DNA from: JAAZVM01 sp041642635
GTDB lineage: Bacteria; Patescibacteriota; Gracilibacteria; BD1-5; UBA6164
Assembly: GCA_041642635.1 (NCBI GenBank)
Contig: JBEPWB010000006.1
Coordinates: forward strand, 1 to 38,261
Reading direction: 5' to 3'
DNA: 38,261 nt
The translations under genes were made by a program, and so were the position numbers. Below are positions 31,568 through 38,261 of the stretch, one piece after another. The notes under the pieces were generated by a model. It was given only the letters and a program-made list of their open reading frames with translations, did not search any database and was not told where the DNA came from. Position 1 is the stretch's first letter. Every line of letters begins with the position of its first letter.

Positions 31568-32407
31568 ATGTTTCCAAAAATCAAAAGATTATTTTATTAT
31601 GACAAATCAAAATATGAAAATTTTCTTGATGATCCTAACTCAAAAATAGGATCTGTTTTGGATACTTTTATTTTGTCGCTTGTAATTATTTTTCCTATAG
31701 TTTTGATTTTTGAAAGTATTTGAAATAATTCAATTGTATATTTTCAAGAAATATTTTTGTTTGATTTTTTTATATCTCTTGTTTTTGCATTTGAATATAT
31801 TTATAGATTATTAAAATCAAAAAATTGACTAAAATTTATCATTAAGCCTATTAGAATAATTGATTTATTATCATTTTTACCTTTTTTCTTGTGATTATTT
31901 ACTTGATGAATATTTAAAATATTAAAAGTATTCAGAATATTTAGAATTTTTAGACTAATAAAAAGAATTCCGTTAACTTCAGTTTTTATTAATTCTCTAA
32001 AAAGTTATTTTGATGAATATTTAGCGGTTTTTACACTTTATTTTGTAGTACTTTTTATAGGTTCATTTCTGGTTTTTTTCTTTGAAAGTCGAGTTGATTG
32101 AACTGATTTTACTTCTATTCCACAAGCTCTTTGGTGGTGAGTTGTCACAACTGCTACCGTTTGATATTGAGATATGGTTCCAGTAACAGTTTATTGAAAA
32201 ATGATTGCAAGTATATTGGTTTTTTTATGACCAATTATTTGATGATTAATTTCAGCTGTTACAATAATGGTTTTTATGGAAGCGTCAAGAGAACAAGAAA
32301 AATTAAAGTTTGATTCTAGAAGAAAAAAAATATGTCATAGATGTAAAACAAGAAATCCAAAAAAAGCTAATTACTGTATGAAATGTGGGCAAACTTTTTT
32401 GCAATAA
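31568..32407 (+). CDS. Voltage-gated K+ channel-like protein with C-terminal zinc ribbon
   Basis: A protein of 279 residues with the six-segment plan of Kv-like bacterial channels. S4 carries basic residues at every third position (K117, K120, R123, R126, R129, K132), so it may sense voltage. The pore filter is T197-VGYGD-202, followed by MVPVT; both filter glycines are TGA codons, and FFESR before the pore helix fits. After S6 a short basic linker ends in a C-terminal zinc-ribbon: C256-x2-C259 and C270-x2-C273-G. Its presence in the cytoplasmic tail is unusual. It likely conducts K+ across the inner membrane; the ribbon may bind zinc for folding or regulation. Confidence 0.92.
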
Positions 32408-32424
32408 AAAATTTGCTCTTTTTT
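32387..32424 (+). terminator. Terminator overlapping the K+ channel gene end
   Basis: An imperfect hairpin whose left arm (32387-32400) lies in the last codons of the gene and whose right arm (32406-32418) follows the stop; six T come after it. One G-U pair and a bulge are needed. Confidence 0.6.
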
Positions 32425-32497
32425 ATTAATTATTTCTTTACTAAAATTTTTTTTTAATTAATATAAAAATATTAATTTTTATAAAAAGATATAAAAA

Positions 32498-34240
32498 ATG
32501 AAACAAAATTTTTATGTAACAACACCAATATATTATTGAAACTGAATTCCTCATGTATGACATTTTTATAGTTCAACTATAGCAAATGTTATTTTTAATT
32601 ATAACAAAATTTCATGAAAAAATGCTAGATTTACAACTTGAATAGACGAAAATAGTCAAAAAGCTGTTATAAAAGCAGAAGAATCTGGAATGTCTGTTAT
32701 GGATTATTTGGATCATATGGCAAGTGAACACCAAAAAGTCTGGGATTATTTCAATTTTTGATATACAGATTTTATCAGAACTACTAGCGATAGGCATCAC
32801 AAACTTGTAAAAGAAGTTTTGGATCATTGTTACAAAAAATGAGATATTTACCAAGATTTTTATGAATGAATGTATTGTGTTTGATGTGAATCATTCAAAA
32901 AAGATGAAGATCTGGTTTACATGAACAAAACTACAAAAGAAACTTTTCCAATATCTGACAAAGTAAAACCAAGTGATAATATTGTAAAAGTTTGTGCTGA
33001 TCACTTAACTACTCCTGATACAATCAAAGAAAAAAATTATTTTTTCAAATTATCAAAATACCAAACTTGGATAGAACAATTTTATGCTGAAAATAAGACT
33101 TTTGTAAATCCGGACTTTAGATACAACGAAGTAAAAGCTTTTGTTGGTAGATGATTAGAAGATTTTTCTATTTCTAGAGAAACAAATACTTTTTGAATAA
33201 CTCTTCCATTTGACGATTCACAAGTTACTTATGTATGGTTTGATGCTCTTTTTAACTATTACACAAGTTGTAAATATAGTAGATGAGGTGATAAAAATAA
33301 TACTGATTTTGTTGATGAAAGAGATTTTTGGATAAGAGGTGAGAATAATAATGATAGAAAAATTATTCACGTAGTTTGAAAAGATATTATTAGATTTCAC
33401 GCTATTTTTTGGCCTGCGATGTTAGCTTCTTATTTTGATCTTTGAGAAGAAATAGATTGAGTAATTAATTTTAAAAAATCTGATTTAGATTATTTGCCAG
33501 ACCAAATTTTAACTGGTTGATTTTTTACTGTTGATGGTCAAAAAATGAGTAAAACTATTTGAAATGTTATTGAACCAATTGAATATAGTGAAAAATATTC
33601 TAAAGATTTATTAACTCTATATATGTTAAGCGCTTTTTCAATCGGAAGAGATTGAGATTATGACAGAAATGACGCTATTTATACTTACAATTCAAAAATG
33701 GCTAATAATTTTTGAAATCTTCTAAATAGAGCAGTTGTTTTGACTCTAAAATTAGATTTAGAAAATTGATTATTATCAGATATTTCAAAAGAATTTTCAG
33801 ATGATAAAGATTATACTATAAATTTTGATTGAGAAGAAGTTGTGGAATTTAACGGCTCTGTAAAATGATATAATTATTATTTTTCTAGATTAATGGAACA
33901 AAATAATTTAAAATGAGCTCTTGATTTAACTTTCAAATTTTTGGATAGTTTGAATAATTATGTGACTACAACTGAGCCTTGGGCTTTGATGAAAGATGAT
34001 TCAAAATCAGAAGAAGTAGAACAAATAATGTACACACTTTGTGAATCAATTAGAAATGTTGCTATAAATCTTTATCCTTTTTTCCCGGAAAAAATGTCGC
34101 AAGTTTTTGACGCACTAAATATTTCTGCTCATTCTGAAAAATTAGAAGAATGAAAAATGCAAGAATTAAGAGAACAAAAAATTACTTTTAAAATTACAAA
34201 AAAAGCACCAATTTTATTTCAAAAATATGAATTAGAATAA
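32498..34240 (+). CDS. metG: Methionyl-tRNA synthetase
   Basis: Class I synthetase of 580 residues. VTTPIYYGNGIPHVGHFYSS holds the HIGH-type motif, then TGIDENSQK. The zinc/CP region has YCVGCESFKK with the second Cys at VKVCADHL; later blocks include VTYVWFDALFNYYT, HVVGKDIIRFHAIFWPAML, GGFFTVDGQKMSKTIGN (KMSKS loop) and DRNDAIYTYNSKMANNFGNL. It lacks the C-terminal tRNA-binding (EMAP-like) domain of longer MetG proteins. It ends TAA at 34238, one base before the next ATG. Confidence 0.97.
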
Positions 34241-34241
34241 T

Positions 34242-34526
34242 ATGATTACAATAAAAAATTCTGAGTGAAAAATTATAAAACAATTTTCGGGAGATTTATC
34301 AAAAACACTTCTAAAACAGTTAGAATTAGAATGAATAAAACTAGACGCAGCTTGTTACAAATGAGATTGCGCAGCTTGTCTTTGTGAAATAGAAGATTGA
34401 GAAGAAAATATAAACAAATCTTTTAGATGAGAACCAGGTTTTCCACTTGGAGATGAAGAAGTTATGACTTGTATAGCTTGAATAAAAGATGAAAATCAAG
34501 ATATTGTTTTGAAAACAATTTTTTAA
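34242..34526 (+). CDS. Plant-type [2Fe-2S] ferredoxin
   Basis: A small ferredoxin of 94 residues. The cluster ligands are C38-x4-C43-x2-C46 in AACYKGDCAACLCEIEDG, with C77 in EEVMTCIAG as the fourth; C48 is an extra Cys. It would carry electrons in the cytoplasm; the partner is unknown. It follows metG in a TAATATG junction, so the two are cotranscribed. A second, unrelated ferredoxin-type protein lies at 28463 next to cysS. Confidence 0.88.
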
Positions 34527-34551
34527 AAAGTATGACTAAGTCATACTTTTT
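34525..34551 (+). terminator. Intrinsic terminator of metG-ferredoxin
   Basis: Perfect 12-base arms (34525-34536 and 34540-34551) with a 3-base loop and T-run. Confidence 0.85.
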
Positions 34552-34625
34552 TTGTTTTTCCTTTGATTTTGTATTTAATATTATTATATTTAATAAAATA
34601 TTTTACAAAAAATATCTATAAAAAT

Positions 34626-35447
34626 ATGATAAATAAAGAAAAAATTGCTATTTCTATAGAAAAAAATCTTTTGGAAAAAATAGATGAAAAAGTTGATAAG
34701 CTTAATTTTAAAAGTAGATCAAATGTTATTGAGAGTTTTATTAGAGAATGATTGAAGCTAAAAGAAGATATTTGAGCTCTTATAATTGCAAATGATAATA
34801 ATTGGAATGATTGAGATTATCCGCTAGATATTCCTAAATGTTTGATAAAAATAGACTGAATAACTATTTTGGAAAAAAATATAAATATTTTGAAAAATTC
34901 TAATATAAAAAATATTTATATAGCTGTTGGACACCAAAAACAAAAAATAGTAGATTTCTTAAAATCAAGAGATTTACTTAAAAATATTACATTAATTGAT
35001 TTTTGATCTGATGATATGAGCTTAAAAGTTTTGTGTGAATCAAAGTTAGCAAAAAAATATAACAAATTAATTGTTTTTTTATGAGATAATTATCATCATG
35101 ATTTTAATTTGCTTGATTTTATTTATTATCATAATACAAACAATAGTCATTTATCAGTTGTTGTTAAGCCAATCGATGCTTCATTTGGTTACTGAAATAT
35201 AAAGTTAGAATGAAATAATATTGTAAAATTTGTAGAAAAACCTCTAACAAAAGAAGATATTTCTTTTATTGTAAATACTTGAGTTTACATTTTGGATTCA
35301 CATATTATTCCAAAAAATATTTGAAACCAAAAGTTAGAAACTGATTTTTTTCCAGAATATGTTGAATCACATAAATCAAAAGCATATTTTCACAATTGAA
35401 AATGGTTTCATATGCAAGATAATAAAACACTAAATTTATTTAAATAA
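34626..35447 (+). CDS. Ribbon-helix-helix domain fused to a nucleotidyltransferase-like domain
   Basis: A protein of 273 residues in two parts. Residues 4-45 read IAISIEKNLLEKIDEKVDKL and RSNVIESFIREGLKL, a MetJ/Arc ribbon-helix-helix DNA-binding fold. Residues 49-273 resemble a sugar-1-phosphate or choline-type nucleotidyltransferase: DIPKCLIKIDGITILEKNI, IYIAVGHQKQKIVDFL, IVFLGDNYHH, VEKPLTKEDI, NTGVYILDSHI. The usual GxGTRL loop is replaced by ANDNNWNDGDYPLD (residues 55-68). PK-C (70-72) and the metal Asp (LGDN) remain. ATG at 34626 is chosen; an upstream ATG at 34563 would add a hydrophobic stretch unlike any RHH start. It heads the galU-pgi-yvcK group. Confidence 0.75.
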
Positions 35448-35457
35448 TAAAATTAAA

Positions 35458-35904
35458 ATGCAAAATTTTAAGCAAACAGTTTCTGAATCTAAGCTTGATA
35501 TACTTGATGAAGAAACAATTTTTATAAAAGCTTATAATAATAGATTGACTAGTCTATTTGAGTATATTTCACAATTAACTTGAATGGAATATAATGATTT
35601 TAATTATAAAAAAAATTTAACTTTATATAGTTATTCAATGATTTCTGAAACTCATAGTCAGTTTAAAGATAAAAATTTTTTGCTTTCTCCATGTACTTTT
35701 GAAATATGGTGAGAAAATTATCAAATATTTGATAAATACAAGGTTGAAGATTTGATAAATGATGAAAATGAAAAAACTTTAAAACATATTATGTCATGAG
35801 AATTGTTAGTGTTTTTTAGTGATGATTTTGAAAATATTTATTTAGTATGCAAGGATATTTATGTAGATATAAAATCAAAAATGTTTTCTATTTTAATAAA
35901 TTAA
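35458..35904 (+). CDS. Protein of unknown function (148 aa)
   Basis: Starts MQNFKQTVSESKLDILDEET and ends VKSKMFSILIN-type helix-rich sequence; more exactly the last part is VDIKSKMFSILIN. It has three TGA glycines, no signal peptide, no membrane segment and one Cys pair far apart. The middle has a beta-like pattern (LTLYSYSMISETHSQF, ELLVFFSDDFENIYLVCKD). No family recognised. It lies ten bases after the RHH-nucleotidyltransferase gene and nine before galU, so it is probably in the same transcript. Confidence 0.75.
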
Positions 35905-35913
35905 TAATAAAAT

Positions 35914-36789
35914 ATGACAAAAAAAATAAGAAAATGTGTAATTCCAGCAGCAGGAATGTGAACAAGATTTTTACCAGCTAGTAAAGCTCTTCCAAAAGAA
36001 ATGTTTCCAATTATTGATAAACCTGTTATGCAATTATTAGTAGAAGAAGCCATTAGTGCTGGTTGTACTGATATAATTATTGTTACCGGTAGAAACAAAA
36101 GAGCTATTGAAGATCATTTTGATTCTAATTTTGAGTTAGAAAAAAAATTAGAAAGTTCTAATAAATTTGAAAGTTTAGAAAAAGTAAAAATGCTTAATTC
36201 TATGGCAAATATTTCATATATTAGACAACCTTATCCAAGATGAGATTGAGAAGCAATTTTGAGAGCTAAAAATTTTATTGGAGATGAACCTTTTTTGGTT
36301 TTATTTTGAGATGATATTATTGACTGAGACAAATCTGCAGCGCAACAATTAGTAGAAACTTATAACAGAAAAAATTGTCCAGTTATTGCTACAATAAAAG
36401 TAAGTGATGAAGAAGTTTCTAATTATTGAATTATAGAAACAAGTATTAGAGATTGAAAAAGTTTTGTTGTTGATAGATTTTTGGAAAAACCAAGTCCAAC
36501 TGAAACAAAATCTAGAAATTGAGTAGTTTGAAAATATGTTTTAAATAGCGATATTTTTCCATATTTGGAAGATGCTACGGCCAAAAAAGTTACTTGAGAA
36601 GTTAGGTTAGCTGATGCTTTTGAAATGATGAGAAAAGACAAAGATATTTACTGATTAAATATTGTTTGAGATAGGTATGATACTTGAAGTAAAATGTGAT
36701 TTTTAAAAGCTATAATTGCTTTTGGGTTAAAAAATAACGAACTTAAAGATGAGTTAAGAACTTATTTAAAAAATTTAAATTTAAAATAA
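35914..36789 (+). CDS. galU: UTP-glucose-1-phosphate uridylyltransferase
   Basis: A 291-residue enzyme making UDP-glucose from UTP and glucose-1-phosphate. The signature CVIPAAGMGTRFLPASKALP is complete (one Gly is TGA), followed by KEMFPIIDKPVMQ, EEAISAGCTDIIIVTGRNKR, YIRQPYPRGDGEAI, LFGDDIIDGD and FLEKPSPTETKS. GEVRLADAF and DRYDTGSKMGFLKA finish the family pattern. It supplies sugar nucleotides for envelope or glycan synthesis. pgi follows after one base (TAATATG), so the two are coupled. Confidence 0.95.
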
Positions 36790-36790
36790 T

Positions 36791-38074
36791 ATGATAAAAC
36801 TAGATTTAGAAAATCTCCTATTTCCGATTTGATTTTTGAATTTAAAATATTGATACAAATCAAGAGAAGCTATAAAATCTATAAAGCAAAAACACAAAGA
36901 AAAAAAACTATGATTTATAGATTTGGATATAAATAATGATGTTGAAAAAATAAATGATTTTGTGGATAAAAACAAAGAAAAATATGATGATATAGTTGTT
37001 TTGTGAATCTGATGAAGTGCGCTTTGAACTCGTAGTATTTTTACAGCTTTAAAATGAAAATATTATAATCTTTTATCAAAAGAAAAAAGAAATTTTTTCC
37101 CAAAATTGCATATTCTTGATAATGTTGATCCACTTGAAATTGACCAACTTATTAATGTTTTAGATTATAAAAAAACACTTTTTATAGTTATTTCAAAATC
37201 AGGATGAACTCTAGAAACAATTTCTCAGTTTCAATTTTTTAAAAACGAGCTAGAAAAAAAATCTCTAGATTTCAAAAATCATTTTGTTATTATTGCTTGA
37301 GAAGATTCAAATTTTAAAAAAGATTGTCAAAAAAAATGACTAGAAGTTTTTGATATTCCAAATAATGTTTGAGGAAGATTTTCTGTTTTTACAAATGTTT
37401 GACTTTTGCCTCTAGCTCTTGTTTGAATAGATATTTCAAAACTATTAAAATGAGTTAATAATGTAAAAAGCGAATATTTAAATGAAGAATTACTTGAAAA
37501 TAAGGCACTTTTGACTTCATTAATTCAGTATCATTCTTATATAGAATTATGAAAAAATATTACTGTATTTTTTCCATATATATCTAATTTTAATTATTTG
37601 TGACAATGGTATAAACAAATGATTTGAGAAAGTTTGTGAAAATGATGAATTTGAGTAACTTTGTCTGATTCTATCGGTGTAACTGACCAACATTCTCAAT
37701 TACAACTTTATTATGATTGACCAAATGACAAGCTTGTAATGTTTTTGGAACTGGAAGATTTTGAAAAAGATTTCAAAATTTGCAGAGATGAAAAATTTTA
37801 TTTTTCTGAACTTATGAAAACAGAAAAATACTGAACAGAAGCTTCAATAACTGATTATAACAAAATAAATTATACTCTAAAATTAGATAAACTAAACGAA
37901 GAAACTCTTTGAGAATTAATTTTATTTTTTGAGTTTCAAACTGCTATTTTGTGAGAACTTTATTGATTTGATGCTTTTGATCAACCTGGAGTTGAGATTT
38001 GAAAAAAAATAACAAAACAAAAATTACTTGAAAATATTTGAAAAATAGAACTTTTAGAATGAATTATAAAATAA
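36791..38074 (+). CDS. pgi: Glucose-6-phosphate isomerase
   Basis: A 427-residue enzyme converting glucose-6-phosphate and fructose-6-phosphate. LGIGGSALGTRSIF (four Gly as TGA), ISKSGGTLETISQF, NNVGGRFSVFTNVGLLPLA and the DQHSQLQLYYDGPND stretch are all conserved; the C-terminal helix shows FQTAILGELYGFDAFDQPGVE. It is shorter than E. coli Pgi and resembles the Bacillus-type length. It links galU (glucose branch) to amino-sugar or glycolytic fructose-6-phosphate. Confidence 0.96.
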
Positions 38075-38075
38075 T

Positions 38076-38261
38076 ATGAAAAAAATAATTACTATTTGAG
38101 GTTGAAACTGACATTCTAGTATTTTGAAAATGATTTATGATTATCAAAAAGAAAATAATCTTTTTGATAATTTTTGTGTGACTTGAATTGTTTCTATGAG
38201 CGATGATTGAAGAACAACTTGATTATTAATGCGTGAAATGCAACAAAAACTAGATTTACAT
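38076..38261 (+). CDS. YvcK/CofD-like protein, 5' end only
   Basis: Only the first 62 residues are in the window: MKKIITIGGGNGHSSILKMI, then VTGIVSMSDDGRTTGLLMRE. The GGGNG loop and the DDGxxTG motif match the YvcK/CofD fold; YvcK binds UDP-sugars and supports peptidoglycan synthesis, which agrees with the galU-pgi context. Most of these glycines are TGA codons. It starts one base after pgi. CofD proper (coenzyme F420) is less likely without other F420 genes. Confidence 0.7.

Noticed and set aside
34563..34625. Upstream ATG at 34563 for the RHH-nucleotidyltransferase gene
   Set aside because: It would add a hydrophobic 21-residue stretch before a domain that normally starts at or near the second ATG, 34626.
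38076..38261. CofD (F420 biosynthesis) rather than YvcK
   Set aside because: The galU-pgi context and the absence of F420 genes favour YvcK, though the fragment is too short to be final.

Overview
This window is a dense, strongly A+T-rich stretch of bacterial chromosome in which UGA is read as glycine (NCBI translation table 25). Almost every gene is cut by in-frame TGA under the standard code. Read as glycine, the TGA codons fall on invariant glycines of known families, such as both glycines of the K+-channel filter TVGYGD, KSGT of a penicillin-binding protein and the LGIGGSALGT stretch of glucose-6-phosphate isomerase. TGG is still used for Trp, and every complete gene ends in TAA or TAG. 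This code, the gene set and the base composition point to the Absconditabacteria (SR1) or Gracilibacteria of the Patescibacteria/CPR. The window alone does not separate the two.

Layout. 1-844 (-): 5' part of an mltG-type lytic transglycosylase. 1110-8661 (+): rpoB and rpoC, preceded by a promoter and a leader with two copies of a structured motif; rpoB holds a 10-N gap (4092-4101). 8731-9357: two small unknown genes, convergent. 9489-11411 (+): small membrane protein, HIT protein, membrane-anchored solute-binding-like protein. 11467-12582 (+): hemW-like radical SAM gene. 12618-12920 (-): ribosome hibernation factor. 13121-14554 (+): gatB. 14689-16953 (+): VirB6/TrbL-like membrane protein. 16969-18132 (-): AAA_14/DUF4143-like ATPase. 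18288-20715 (+): argS and a Trm9-like methyltransferase. 20736-21560 (-): type IV prepilin-like protein. 21690-23924 (+): bifunctional Rel/SpoT. 23967-24236 (-): rpsO. 24423-28141 (+): murL-like epimerase translationally coupled to a class B PBP. 28262-28336 (-): tRNA-Phe(GAA). 28463-30164 (+): thioredoxin-like ferredoxin overlapping cysS. 30234-31490 (+): M48/Ste24 protease. 31568-32407 (+): Kv-like K+ channel with a zinc-ribbon tail. 32498-34526 (+): metG and a [2Fe-2S] ferredoxin. 34626-38261 (+): RHH-nucleotidyltransferase fusion, an unknown protein, galU, pgi and the start of a yvcK/cofD-like gene.

The genes mostly serve transcription and translation (rpoBC, argS, cysS, metG, gatB, rpsO, tRNA-Phe, hpf, rel) and cell-wall building (mltG, murL, PBP, galU, pgi, yvcK), with a few surface or secretion proteins (prepilin, VirB6-like, M48 protease, K+ channel). 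There is no gene-free stretch over 300 bases; the longest is 845-1109. No insertion sequence, CRISPR array or prophage was seen. Gene ends are marked by many strong intrinsic terminator hairpins, five of them symmetric and shared by convergent genes. Shine-Dalgarno sequences are largely absent; many starts follow an A/T-rich leader or a TAATATG stop-start junction.

Candidates most worth following up are the tandem leader motif before rpoB, the RHH-nucleotidyltransferase fusion with a rewritten active-site loop, the K+ channel with a zinc-ribbon tail, the AAA_14-like ATPase lacking Walker B acids, and long palindromes in divergent intergenic regions.
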